This document shows positions 12,300-23,028 of a stretch of 64,000 bases of DNA, piece after piece. Source of the stretch: Isoetes taiwanensis (taxonomy: Eukaryota > Streptophyta > Lycopodiopsida > Isoetales > Isoetaceae); NCBI GenBank assembly GCA_021234155.1, contig JAJEKV010000003.1, forward strand, positions 12,025,819 through 12,089,818, in the 5' to 3' direction. A program made the translations under genes and the position numbers. Positions within the stretch are counted from its first letter, which is position 1, and each line of letters begins with the position of its first letter. Under the pieces are notes generated by a model that searched no databases, was not told the origin of the DNA, and saw only the letters and a list, made by a program, of their open reading frames with translations.

Positions 12300-12629
12300 T
12301 TAATGAGGTCCTCCCCGCCTCTTCCGGTTAGGGCCACGTACCACCACATTGTGGCTTCTCGCCTCGACTCCCGGAACTCTCTCGATTTTTGGGTCAATCC
12401 GCCCCCTAGACAACAACAGAGTTGTTTGTTGTCGGCCGAGCATAGGGTCGTGGCCTATGTTGGGGCGGGGTGGCATAGAGTGGCTTGGGGTGCGCAGAGC
12501 GACGGTCCCGGCCGACACCTTGCGGACTCTTGAGCGTGTGGGGCCGCCCGCGGCGGTATAGCGGCTCTCCTTCCTCGGCCGGGAGCTTAGCTCCTGGCGA
12601 AAATTGTTGTGCCTTTTCAATTCACGCAC
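12300..12629 (-). pseudogene. Basic Arg-rich ORF, probable LINE-A ORF1 part
   Basis: A 109-codon minus-strand frame very rich in Arg, Ser and Pro lies between the coiled-coil ORF (12805-13386) and the endonuclease. Basic, low-complexity segments are common in LINE ORF1 RNA-binding proteins. No CCHC knuckle is visible. Assignment to ORF1 rests on position and strand only. Confidence 0.35.
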
Positions 12630-12804
12630 GATGCACCGGGCCGCTATTGCTCATGAGCCTCGCATTGAGGCCCTTGCCTTGTTCGGTGATGGTTGCCCTC
12701 GGCTCCGCACCTTCGATCTCGAAGCTGCGGAGCTATGCTCCAGATTCTGCAAGCGAGAGTCCAAAGATAGGGTTCATTGCGAGGCCACTTCTTGTGTCTC
12801 AACC

Positions 12805-13667
12805 CTAGTTTGAAGGGCTCTCAATTGTGATCTGGCTCTCTTCAAAAGCGACTGAACTTTTCGCATCACAATGCAGCCTCCTCGACCTCCGATTGAAGGC
12901 GGAGATGGTTGCCATTGTCTCTTGCTCAACACGTTGCTTTTCCTGTGTCATGGTTTCAATGGCGGTGGACATGGAATCCATGCGGGCCTGCATGTCAGCA
13001 AGACTCTTCTTGTCCTTCTGCCTTTCAGAGTGCACTAGGCGAAGGCCATCTTCTAGGTGTTGTATGCGGGTCTCCATGCCAGAAACACGTTGTTTTTCAG
13101 TAGCCAGCTGCTTCTTGAGCAATTTGGGTGTGGAGGCCTGCATTTCCTCTGCCAAGCAAGCAATTCGAGCTTTGTTGCCCTCTGCCATTTCTTGAACCTG
13201 TTTCCAGTGCTCCTCAACTGCCTGGTTTGGTGGTGGTGAAGCCCGGATATGGCTTGCCGCTAGGCTAGAGTATCTGTCATAGGCCTGTCGAGCTATATTT
13301 GTTGCACGAGACTTTGCTCGCGCTTCTCTTTTCAATGTGCACCTATCAATTTTGCCGGTGTCATCCGGTGCGATTGGGGATGGCATCTATGTACTCTCCC
13401 AATAGAAGTTTTCTTTGCCATATCTGCGCTAGGTAGAGGGGACTGCGTATCAGCACCATCCACATGCATATCTGTGGGGTTGGATGAAGGGACGCAGGGC
13501 TCGTCCGGCTCTTCTATCACTGGAGTTGCCATGAATAGGGTGTCACCCTCTGGACGCTTGTCTGAAAGCCTCCAAGCACTTTGATCACGCACAACCTCTC
13601 GTCCCTTTACTGACGGCCTTGCGTCCAAAGCTTCCACGTGTCGGCGGTAGCGGGCTTCCAAGTGCAA
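12805..13667 (-). pseudogene. Coiled-coil protein, probable LINE-A ORF1, one frameshift
   Basis: Two overlapping minus-strand frames meet near 13386. The upstream one contains a Met start candidate, ATPVIEEPDEPC, then an acidic linker. The downstream one has a basic patch (KREARAKSRATN) and then about 130 residues of heptad-like Glu/Lys/Gln-rich helix (QLATEKQRVSGMETRIQ, ERQKDKKSLADMQARMD), ending before RRSRRLHCD. L1-type ORF1 proteins trimerise through such coiled coils and bind element RNA. No RRM or zinc knuckle is seen, so it could instead be a captured host gene piece. The frame is otherwise clean for 193 codons, longer than anything else in this element. Confidence 0.5.
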
Positions 13668-13979
13668 GAAGTCAAGTGCGGCTCTTTCACCTTACGACAC
13701 CAATGCGAAAGTGTTCAAGTGCATAAATCAAGTGCGACCTCAAGTTCAACCTCGCCACCTTACGGACACTTTGTCCGAAATGAAACCTCGTCGTCCCTTT
13801 CTACGGCGCCCGTCCGAAAGCTTCCACGTCAAAAGCGGCGCAGTTTCCAAGTGCAAGAAGCAAGTCGCGGTTCTTTTCACCTTTTACGCACACATGCCCT
13901 GAAGTGTTCAAGTGCATAAATCAAGCGCTGACCTCAAGTTCAACCTCTCACACCTTACGCACATTTGTCCGAAATGAAA
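13598..13979. repeat. Two tandem ~190-base units upstream of the ORF1-like frame
   Basis: Units at about 13598-13786 and 13787-13979 share TCGTCCCTTTACTG/TCTACGG, AAAGCTTCCACGT, TTCCAAGTGCAAGAAG, GTGTTCAAGTGCATAAATC, GACCTCAAGTTCAACCTC and TTTGTCCGAAATGAAA. Lying just upstream of the ORF1-like frame on the minus strand, they are placed where a LINE 5'UTR promoter would be. Confidence 0.75.
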
Positions 13980-14279
13980 ATAAGCAATGGCTTTCCCTCT
14001 TACAGGGCATCGGCCCGCAAGGCTTTAGCATGTAAATGTTTTAATCCAAGGTGATTTGATGGTATCACACCCTTTGAATCGGCCTTAAAATTGGGTTGCA
14101 AAACCGGCCGCTTTTCTCCTCTCCTCTCCGATCTTAAGCAAATATGGATAAACCATATGTCTTTAGAATCATCACGTATAAGCATTCTAATGATATGCAT
14201 TGCTCCCAAAAAGCAGTTTGCAGATCAATAGATATGAAGAAAAGTATATAGTCTTTGAAAAAATAGAACAATGGAAACC

Positions 14280-15010
14280 CTAAATCCAAAGATCAAAAAT
14301 CATTGTTTTCACTCAAAAATCCTGTTCAAACATCAAGAACATAAAATATCTTTGAAATAACTCCCCGAGAGCTCTCCAAAGCTATAAATTTCGTTAGAAA
14401 CCGAGTCACGAGAAAATAGATATTAACAAAATGTAATATGAACCACAAAGCGGTGGTGCAGGCTGAAAATCTGTGTTTTGCTATGGAAACACCATTCAAA
14501 CACATGCAAATCACATACCTTCGAAAAGACTCGAGGGAGCTTTCCAACGCGATAAATTTCAAATGAAACGGGGTTAAAATTCCCCAAATATGATAAAAAA
14601 TATGTGGACAATACCATGAGCACTTCAGGGTTTTTTGTGCCCTCAATTTGCAGCCCGAAAATCTGAGTTTTTGCTGAGGAAATAGTATTAAAAACACATA
14701 CAGATTACATACCAATAGGAAGAAATCTGAGATGGCTTCCCAACGCAATAAATTTCAGCTGAAACAGAGTTCTTAATCTCCAGATATGACCAAAAGTGGG
14801 CAGCACCACCAACACTTCAGGGTTTTTTGGGGCCCCCAATTTGCAGCCCGGAAATCTGTGTTTCTGATGCAGAATAATTAGTGAAACATATACAAATCAC
14901 ATACCGACATAAAGAGCTCTGAGATGGCTTTCCAACGCAACAAATTTCGGCTGAAACGGACTTTCAGATCTCCAGTTATGATTGAAAACGTGTGACCGGC
15001 TTTCAGAGCG
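14280..15010. repeat. Four-unit tandem repeat, ~168-195 bases
   Basis: The landmark CCAACGC-ATAAATTTC recurs at about 14376, 14544, 14737 and 14932. Each is followed by GAAAC..G..CCAGATATGA-like sequence and preceded by AATCTG(TG)GTTTTTGCTG and ACATACAGATTACATACC-like words. Spacings are about 168, 193 and 195 bases. It looks like a small satellite; no ORF is conserved between units. Confidence 0.75.
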
Positions 15011-15239
15011 CCTAGGGTTTCAGAGCGCCTAAGCAGTCGGAAGAGATAGAGAGGTAAATTGAGATAAAGATTTTAGAATTTTTACGTGGATTTTAATTTA
15101 CTATACAATATACTTCTCCACTGGATGCATATTGCTGAAGGAAGTCATGCCAGATGTTATGTTATTTTGTCAGATATCATCCACAAATGCTTAAGGAGTA
15201 TTTAAATGGAAATGATCAAGCTAATTTCATGTATCCAAG

Positions 15240-15800
15240 GTATGGCTTATGTGATTTCTAAGACATGCAAAATGCTAAGTCTTATATAAGAGATATATTA
15301 TGTGACATATATCTAACTTATCACATACAAGATGTATGCCATATGACATATATTTGATTTAGAGCTTATGAGACATATGCCATATGGACCACGTGACATA
15401 TCTCATAGATAAATATATGCTATATGACATTATATGATATTAGATATATCATGTGACATATCTCATATATAAGCATGGTATATGACATATATCCGAGTTA
15501 TGGCACATGAGAATATGCTATATGACATTATATATACCATATGACATATCTGACTTGTGAGACATATGCTATATGACATTGCCTATGCCATGTGACACAT
15601 ATTATATATGGCATTACAAAAACATATATACGACTTATGAGACATATGCTATATGACATTGCCTATGTTATATATGGCATCAGAAAAACATATATACGAC
15701 TTATGAGACATATGCTATATGGCATTACCTATACCATGTGACATATCTCATATATGGCAGTACAAAGTCATATATATGATGTGGTATATGGAGTCATGTA
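15240..15800. repeat. AT-rich short-word repeat (GACATATGC-TATATGACAT)
   Basis: The words GAGACATATGC, TATATGACATT, CATGTGACATAT and CTCATATATGGCA recur many times. From about 15550 a unit of about 75-85 bases (ACTTATGAGACATATGC through ACATATATACG) repeats about three times. Many words are palindromic (CATATG, ATATAT). No gene is present. Confidence 0.7.
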
Positions 15801-17230
15801 TGAACCCAAAACAACTAGCATGTGCCCCTGAGGTAGACGAAGACTAAACATGAAGCAACCATAGAACACACGCTAACTCCAAACAAGAAACCAGAAGAAG
15901 GCAACACCAAATGATCAAGGGAAGGACGTCAAATGCGAGAACACATCTATGCAACACACTCGACCTGGAGCACCCACAAGCCAAAGAAATGCAAGCACAA
16001 GGACAGAGAAGAATATCAGACGCCAAGCCAAGCATCCACGCAACACACCAAGTGCAAGCACCAAACGGGGAGTGGAAGAGGGAACCGACTCTTGGGAGAG
16101 GGTTACGGGATGTAAACATGAAGCATGCACTCACCCCCCGTGCACAGGATCCATCACACCCTAAGAGACCTAGACCAAACTTGGACTCTAACCAAAACAG
16201 GACTGACTCTCAGGATGCTAGATGGGTGTTAGATATAATCATTCTCATAACCACATCGGACCCTAATGGTCCCCATAGATCCCCCCTCCCGCGTATGGGG
16301 GTCAAAGGAAGTGGGACCTTCCCCCTTTGAAAGCCATGTCACCAGACAAGAACCAAAGGTAAAGCCACTATGCCCTTCCTCTCTTAAGAAGGAAAGGGAA
16401 GTCGTGTTAAGGGACACTAGCTAATTATTTCTCTCTCTCTTTCTCTCTCACTCTCTTTTTTTTTTCCCCTTTGAAACCCAATGCATGGATGCCCTTGCCC
16501 CATTTGTAGACATGCAAAGAACATGCACGAAAATAAGACATGAAAGGCACACAAGGCGGGTGCAGGGCTTCGTACCTCCAGCACCCCCGAGTACAATATG
16601 GCCCCCATACATGGGCCAATAAATGGCTTTCATAAAAAAATTCACCCCATATGAGGTGTCAATGGAAGAGACCATCCCCCATGAGGGGCCAGAAAACACT
16701 ACAAGTCCATAATTTTTTCATTTTTTTGTTTTTCCCCACAAAGACATGTATATGACTTATGAGTGTTGACTTGAATCCTTGCTACCAAGCCATCATGAAA
16801 ATGCCTACCACAGAGGTTGTCAGGACTTCTAGATCACTTAGGGTGATCATTCCTCAAAGCAAAAGATGGATTAGAATGGAGCAAAATGCAAAAAGTTCAA
16901 CTGTCCCTGAAATTTTGACAGCTTTGGAAGTGCCAAGTTTGCATATCTATATCTTGGGATCCGTGCAGTGAAACTTATTCAAACTTGAAATGGTGAGAAA
17001 AGAGTAGCAGAGGATGCTTGGTATTTAATTTTAGGATTTTGGGATGCTTCCTTTGCTTACTATAGATTTTTGAACAAACAGACTTGAAACAGATAATTTT
17101 CAATGAGTGTATCAGAAATTTTGGCAATTTTGGACAGCCAACTTTGAAAATTTGTAACTTGAGATGAAAAGATCCTAATGACCAAGTAAATACGGATCAA
17201 TCCGATGTTAATATTACTCAGCATACGAAT
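15801..17230. other. No recognised gene
   Basis: A 139-codon plus-strand frame at 15911-16330 and short minus-strand frames at 16417-16699 carry no domain I know. A CT-rich tract lies near 16429-16460. Nothing further is supported. Confidence 0.35.
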
Positions 17231-17235
17231 TTAAC

Positions 17236-17830
17236 TAATTTGGATGATATATTGGACAAATTAGATGCCAAAGTCTATGAAGAGAGACTGGCAAAAGCTT
17301 AGGGGCCCTCATAGAAGGAACTGAAAAGAAATGCGAAGAGCTTGACCCAAAGTTTGAGAAGCTAGAATTATTAAATCAACAGCTTGATGCAGCATTGCCC
17401 CTCCTCACAGGAAAATCAATCGAAAAGCCACTTGCTCGACATTTGAATATATAGAATCTGATCAGCTCGAGAATGAAGATGAGGCAAAGGACGGTAACAT
17501 CAAACATCTAAAGAATAATGACAGTCCTGAATTTAGCTAGTTGCTACAATGATATTAGGAGGTACAGACAGCATGGAGCCCGAATTGTCGTCGGGCTCTG
17601 AACACATCAGGAAATTGGCTGAGGCAATAGAAGTGGACATATTTACTGTGACTGGATATACAGAAATGGAACTATCACAGGTGCAGGCCAGGCACATATT
17701 ACAAGAATGTCAAAGCAGCTTGGTGTTGTTCCAGATTCCATCCAAAAGACTCAGTGAAATCACCGTGGCGATTGTGTTCACCTCTTTTCTTAAATATGAT
17801 ATCCGATTTCTCCATGGCCTAATAGATACA
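17236..17830 (+). pseudogene. Relic of a coiled-coil protein gene
   Basis: Plus-strand reading from about 17236 gives a coding-like stretch (LDDILDKLDAKVYEERLAKA, then after a +1 shift EGTEKKCEELDPKFEKL and LLNQQLDAALPLLT) with heptad character. It then breaks. A separate 96-codon frame at 17549-17839 is free of stops but has no recognised domain. The coding-like amino-acid pattern across a frameshift suggests a decayed gene. I do not recognise the family. Confidence 0.35.
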
Positions 17831-17849
17831 TGTAATTAATTGCTAATGT

Positions 17850-18745
17850 AAACGATCGGCATGCTCAATCTTATGCCAATTTAATATGTTTGATTCGTCG
17901 ATAAATCGCTATAAAGATCTGTTCGAGCAATTCAGTTCATATTGTAGAGGTTGAATTGCTGGTCCCGCATCGTATATATGTCAGCATAATATGGATTCTC
18001 GCGTTAAACATTTTATTGTTTGGATTTAGCCTTCTCAGACACTGCATCTATCTAAATTAGGACAATTAATTATATTTCTGATGAATACTACAACCTATTT
18101 TGTTGTCGAACGAGAAAACAAAAATTTCTCTAATTAATTAATTCTTGCTTTATAACATGTTATGCAGGGAATGGCATATAAAATCCAAAGGAAGTATTTT
18201 TTTAGATGGTTTACTGATCCTATGTGGAGGAAGAGATCGTTAGTGCAGGGCTTTCCAGGGTAACTTTGTAGATATTAAAATTATAGGCATTACTCATATT
18301 TCATTAGGACCTTAAATTGGTATGATGCTCCAAATATTGCAATGAACGATATACATGCATCCTTCAATCACTCATTTCCATTTTCAAAAAAGCTTCAATT
18401 TTCAAAAAAGCTTGTGTTCCAAACATTGTCTACAACGACGCAGATTATCCACAAAGATGCAAAGTTCGAAAAGCTTGTGTTCTGGACATTGATTGTCCAT
18501 GAAGATGTAAAGTTTGACACATTAGAGATGAAAAGTTTGAAACATTACATTTTTTTTTTTTTTAATCGAAGGCAAGTTTTTATATTAATAATAATGAATG
18601 GTACAGAAACCTTATTAGGACCCCTCAAAGGGCCAGATAGGAAGAACTTAACCCATAACAACTATGATGACAGTAGTTTAGATACAAGAAGGTTCAATAT
18701 TCCGTTGGAAGCCCTGCTCAACTTCTTCCCTCTAAAACATTTTCA
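17850..18745. other. No recognised gene; T-run at 18549-18562
   Basis: AT-rich. The 147-codon frame at 18342-18785 spans the homopolymer T run and has no domain. The run followed by AATCGAAGGCAAGTTTTTAT could be the 3' end of a minus-strand retroposon, but I cannot define its other end. Confidence 0.3.
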
Positions 18746-18749
18746 GCTC

Positions 18750-19133
18750 TTAAACTTCCATATAAAGCCACATATCTCTTGGTGACATACCTCTTAATTT
18801 TAATTTGATAACTGAGCCAACTTTGCAGGTGCTTATGGCTTGGGCTTCCATATTCTTAAGTTCTTCATCACTGTCCAAGCTAACTCCAGAAGTTGCTGAG
18901 ACAGTTTGTCCACATTCAGGAGTGGAACTTTCAGTAGCAGAACTCGAGTTTGAGCTTGAAGTCCCTGTAACTATAGTAGCAGTAGAACATCTCACAGCAT
19001 TTGTATCAATTAGATACCATAAGTTTTCAAATTCTAGAACTTGTCTAATGCCTTATTTCCAGATCTGAAATCCCCCTTTTCCTTTAAAAACATCTATGGC
19101 ATTTAAAAGATTTGCACCCAATCTGGATGACAT
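18750..19133 (-). pseudogene. Ty1/copia gag relic
   Basis: Reading starts at an ATG 11 bases downstream of a primer-binding site (19144-19155, minus strand). It gives a copia-type gag N-terminus: F.GKGGFQIWK, a stop, then GIRQVLEFENLWYLID, and later NMEAQAI..IKLKLRG..PRDMW. Copia gag proteins package element RNA; the W-K-x-x-I-x-x-VL and LW spacing is the family signature. There is a nonsense codon directly after WK, and nothing resembling protease, integrase or RT follows, so the element is truncated near 18745. Confidence 0.6.
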
Positions 19134-19143
19134 GATAACCTGT

Positions 19144-19155
19144 GCTCTGATACCA
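19144..19155 (-). other. Primer-binding site (initiator tRNA-Met)
   Basis: The plus strand reads GCTCTGATACCA, so the minus strand reads TGGTATCAGAGC, complementary to the 3' end of plant initiator tRNA-Met. It abuts a candidate LTR starting TGAAGAAACAAC at 19157 and lies just upstream of the gag relic on the minus strand. The far end of the LTR was not found. Confidence 0.65.
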
Positions 19156-19159
19156 ATGA

Positions 19160-19746
19160 AGAAACAACATTGTGCAAGTTGCAAGAATGAGAACTTCTTA
19201 AGAAATATATTCAATAAGATTGTATTTCAATGTTAATATCCACTTCAATGGTTAATCAATAGATACCTTATTTTAATCTCAAATGACTTCTGCCTCAAAT
19301 AGTTCCTTGACTAGCCCAAGCCTCGATTACAATGATAAGTTCGGCGGATCATACCTTATTCTGCATGATCTATTCAAAGTACTTGTTCAGTTTTGTAATG
19401 TTCAGCCTGGCAGCTATGCCGAACCGACCTCCAGCATATCAGTTTGAACCGACCTCCTATTTCATTGTTCTTCATGGCACCAAAATACTGGACCGATTTA
19501 CCATGCCATAAATAGTTAAGATAAACTTAACCATTATGCATAACATTAGAGTCACTAAAAATACTCATGCGTTTATCTTGGCCCCTTTTCCTTTTTTAAA
19601 CCTTGGGCATGATCATCTTCGTATATATGGTTTTATCATGTTCATACTATCAGCATGTCCATCTTCAGTTCATTGCTCAAAATACATGTACAGCTTGACA
19701 TTAATCACATTCTTAAGTCATGTTGCCCTTAATCATATCCATTGCC
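19160..19746. other. Probable LTR remnant and unassigned DNA
   Basis: The sequence after the primer-binding site should begin with LTR, but I found no second copy to fix its boundary. Nothing coding is seen. Confidence 0.3.
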
Positions 19747-19793
19747 TTCTCTTCTTCTTCTTCTTCTTCTTCTTCTTCTTCTTCTTCTTCTTC
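19747..19793. repeat. (TTC)n microsatellite
   Basis: About 15 uninterrupted CTT/TTC triplets. It marks the left edge of the first 2.7-kb duplication copy. Confidence 0.95.
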
Positions 19794-22484
19794 GATACAT
19801 CTTCATCAAGACTACTAACAGATTATAGTAAAAACATTTTACTACACCGCTTTCGTTCAAGACGAAGAATACACAACACATATCCATCCTGGCGTTACCC
19901 AGGCCACAAATGGAAGGCACAATACCTAAAACATCATTTCCATAATATTTCCAAAATACAGTAACATCATTTCCACATTGGCATTTTAATATTTATATAT
20001 AAAGTTTTAGAATTCTACCAGTGTAACATACAAAGTATAGAGTGTAAAGTATTTTACATCCTATTAGAAAGCATATCCATGTTCCTATTTCAAATCTCAA
20101 ATGAGCATTTAATTTTCAGAATTTCAGAAAATATATTGTTCACAAAGTAATTACTGTTCATATAATTTCTAAATAGCAGCATCTTATTTTAATATATCAT
20201 ATGTCAACATACAAATTCCAGCACATTAATTTCCCAATTTATATTATGTCATAGTTTAAAACCTGTAGACCATTATAATAAACTATCTCAACATCTCAAA
20301 GTTTTTAACGAATACCCATGCATCAATTCATGTAACCAAGTTTCATGAGGGAATCTAACATATATCATTCATACAAGTATGCCAGCTACAATATCTTATC
20401 ATATACTGCCAATATTCTTAGTACCCCTCAAGATTTAGTTAGATCTCACCAAATGGAGTATGAGATCTGGATTTGTTGATCGTTTTTCCGTTGTATCATC
20501 TTCCCTTGTGGTAGCTTTTGTGTTGCCACCTTGTAAAATTGAAAGAACAGGAGATGGTGTCTCTGTTACCTGCACCCAAACAGACCAATATTAGCATGAA
20601 GATGGTAATAAGGAAAGGCGTCGTAAGCTTGATGAGACACTATGGCTCTTCGCCCTTCACCTATTCTTTTCAAAAAAGAATGGTGTATTATAAGCAAATT
20701 GAGCTCTAGAACTAACAATAGATCTTAGAAAAAGCACAAATAAACTACTAGCTGCACACTTCAGCTTTATAGTCAGGCATAGCCAAATGGAAAACATATA
20801 CGACTTAACCTTGCTGCCATTAAACCAGCAGATGGCTAATCTCGACTGCAAGCATTCTGGTTTATTAGACGTATCATGTACAGCTGACATGCTGGCAAGA
20901 TCCGCATGTATATAGTAACGTAAAAGGAATATCGACCTATTTATTAGATATGGTGAAGCAAGCAAATACATAGTATCTTTTACTACCATTTACATGAAAA
21001 CATGTTTATCAAATAGAAATCGGCCACATGTTAAGGTACATCCTATCTATACAACGAAGCTTGTGGGAGCGACAAATCGATATCCCCCGGAACCAAAGGT
21101 AATCCATAATGTTAACTAATAAACACCAAAAAAGGCATAGTTACAAGCTCTACAATAAACTCTTAAGAGCTGTATGGCACCAAATATCAGGACCATAGCA
21201 CCATTTCCGATATGGGTCAGCTTATACTTAACCTTTACAAAGCATTAATCAAGCTATATCATGTATCAAAACTCAGTTTATCTTTTAATCATCTAGCCTA
21301 ATAACAGAAACCGGATGTATTCAGGCTATATCTATCTCAGATATATCACCAGATTCGTCATCCAGAACATTCAGTAAGAATGTAAACTTATATAGCATGT
21401 TTCTGTATTACAACTAGCTAATCTTATCCAGAAGCATTCATAAACTAGCACTAGAATGGCAAAGCCTTCATTTTTTGCTCTATTTTTACCAGAATCATTA
21501 CTAAAAGTAGACAAAACCTTCAGATAAATAAACGAAACCTGTGTTTGGTCGCTCCTGGCTTTGACAGCTTGCTTTGTTTGTTCTTCTTCATTATCATTCC
21601 GTGCTTGTATGTTTGGAGCAGAGTTTCCGGCTCGTACTACCCTGCTACCGAGAGTATAAAAGCCCTTAGGCATATCGGATCTTCCACAAGAAGAGGAACG
21701 GCACTAAACCAACAGAGGAGCCGCTTCGAATATGCTATTAAGGTAAACTCAATACCTAAATGTCCAACACGAATTTTTTATCTTTAAAAACCCTATTAGT
21801 GCCATCACAAATGTCCACATAAAATGTCCAACTAACTAGCCCTTGCACCAACATTTTGTATAAGCATTTAATAAACTGCCATACTTTACCATTTTGTGTA
21901 AGCCTTTAATGTGATCGGCAAGCCCTTTTAGGTTCTCCCCATCATCCATGTCAACATCTAAGCTTCTCGATTCAAGATATTACATCTTACAAGCTCCATT
22001 CTTATCTCATCGGTATATGTCCATAAAAATAAAGCTGCCCACTTATTATATGCCATTTATTAGCCATACGAATTTATACCATATAGAACTTAACCTTTTT
22101 ACCAACATAACGATTACCTTAGTGTATCTATTTCCATCATTGCTCCTATAAGTGGACTAGAGTACCCTAGTTCACCTTATATAAGTAGGTATCATCATAT
22201 AGGTCCCATCATATTTACTAGGTGCCATCATAATTAAATAAACAAGGTGCAAACATGCTAGAGCAATAAATTCCCATACGATATCGAATTTCCAACTCAC
22301 ATTTTCTAATTTTCAAGTCTCTTTTTTTAAAAAAATAAAGTGGTACATGTGTCATGGCCTATTACCATGCCAAAGCAGTTGTCTCTAGATGGTTTTAGAC
22401 ATTAGGATTCAAAAAAATCCCAAGTGATCTAGCCAAACCATAAGGGCATGTATTCATAGTGTGAAGAATCAAAGAATATTTCTT
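19787..22484. repeat. 2.7-kb direct duplication, copy A
   Basis: Near-identical to 23029-25726, offset about 3242 bases, starting at TTCTTCGATACATCTTCATC and ending at AAGAATATTTC before a TTC microsatellite. Copies differ at a handful of places, mostly where copy B has CAG or CTG. Termini lack TG..CA, so these are not LTRs. Confidence 0.95.
20435..21975 (-). pseudogene. Exons of an unrecognised gene in copy A
   Basis: Minus-strand exon candidates lie at about 21975-21849, 21641-21539 and 20569-20435, joined by consistent phases and GT/AG borders. The first encodes an acidic segment (DVDMDDGENLKGLADHIKG). The second encodes a polar Gln/Glu stretch (ARNDNEEEQTKQAVKARSDQ). The last ends in a stop after TNPDLILHLVRSN. 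This is the same as copy B apart from small changes. The upstream exons are not identified and the function is unknown. Open frames also exist on the plus strand at the same places, so the strand is a judgement. Confidence 0.35.
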
Positions 22485-22520
22485 TCTTCTTCTTCTTCTT
22501 CTTCTTCTTCTTCTTCTTCT
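22485..22520. repeat. (TTC)n microsatellite
   Basis: Right border of duplication copy A, about 12 triplets. Confidence 0.95.
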
Positions 22521-23028
22521 CCCACAATCCCTCCCTCAGGATGTAGGATACCTCTTTTTATAAGGAAAGCAGGACCCCCCCCCCTTATAAAAAGAGGGGT
22601 CCTACTTCCTTACACCAGAAGAACAAGGATTTATAGAATCCATTCATTTGAAGTAATAGTAATGTTTGTATTTAGGTAGTATGAGGTGCAGTGGACCAAA
22701 TACTATATCCGCTGTAGCAGATGAATCAAGAACTAGCACAATAGACTAGTTCAAGACTTGACAAATTGTCAAGGTTTCATACTAGTGAGGTACATGGGGC
22801 ACAGTGGGCCTTAAGCACCAAAGACAACTTAGCTAGCATAAGAGATTCATTCGGCAGATAACTCCATTAGGATATCAAAAAAGATTCTATTGCAAGATAA
22901 CTCCATCAAGATATCAGAAGAGATAACTTCATCCATATATCAAAAAATAGAGCTATCTAAAACTTACCCAGGTACGACCAACCAGTTGTGGATGCCAGAT
23001 ATCTCCAGCAAATGGAAGTCCCGAATTC
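22521..23028. other. Spacer between the two duplication copies
   Basis: Unique in the window. It contains the hairpin above, and a minus-strand splice-donor-like CCTGG/GTAAGT near 22968-22975 after an open frame, so it may hold one exon of the duplicated gene. Confidence 0.35.
22543..22605. repeat. Hairpin with 23-base arms and C-run loop
   Basis: Arms 22543-22565 and 22583-22605 pair with two mismatches (CCTCTTTTTATAAGG against CCTTATAAAAAGAGG core). The 17-base loop ends in a run of about ten C. Confidence 0.75.

Larger units (their letters stand above)
8311..13700 (-). mobile_element. LINE-A copy 2, longest copy, degenerate
   Basis: A non-LTR retrotransposon on the minus strand. From 3' to 5' (ascending coordinates) come the (TAGAA)n tail at about 8288-8310, the 3'UTR hairpin near 8390-8415, and the C-terminal cysteine-histidine region. 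The reverse transcriptase lies at about 9690-10500 (DFAKAFDNV and GVRRGCPLSPTLFGLYIDQL). The apurinic-type endonuclease lies at about 11100-11800 (VSRNCRGFPW start; GVEQPMRFDPLADD). A probable ORF1 with a long coiled coil follows at 12805-13667, then a tandem-repeated upstream region. It is frameshifted throughout. The assignment of ORF1 to the same element is inferred from order and strand. Confidence 0.8.

Noticed and set aside
4931-13700. Host genes on the plus strand within 5-13 kb
   Set aside because: Many plus-strand ORFs exist, but all are antisense to LINE-A motifs readable on the minus strand.
16417-16699. Protein-coding gene on the minus strand
   Set aside because: Three overlapping short frames include a CT-repeat translated as REREREK; no domain or splice context.
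22461-22679. Serine-repeat protein ORF
   Set aside because: The repeat is simply the (TTC)n microsatellite read in one frame.
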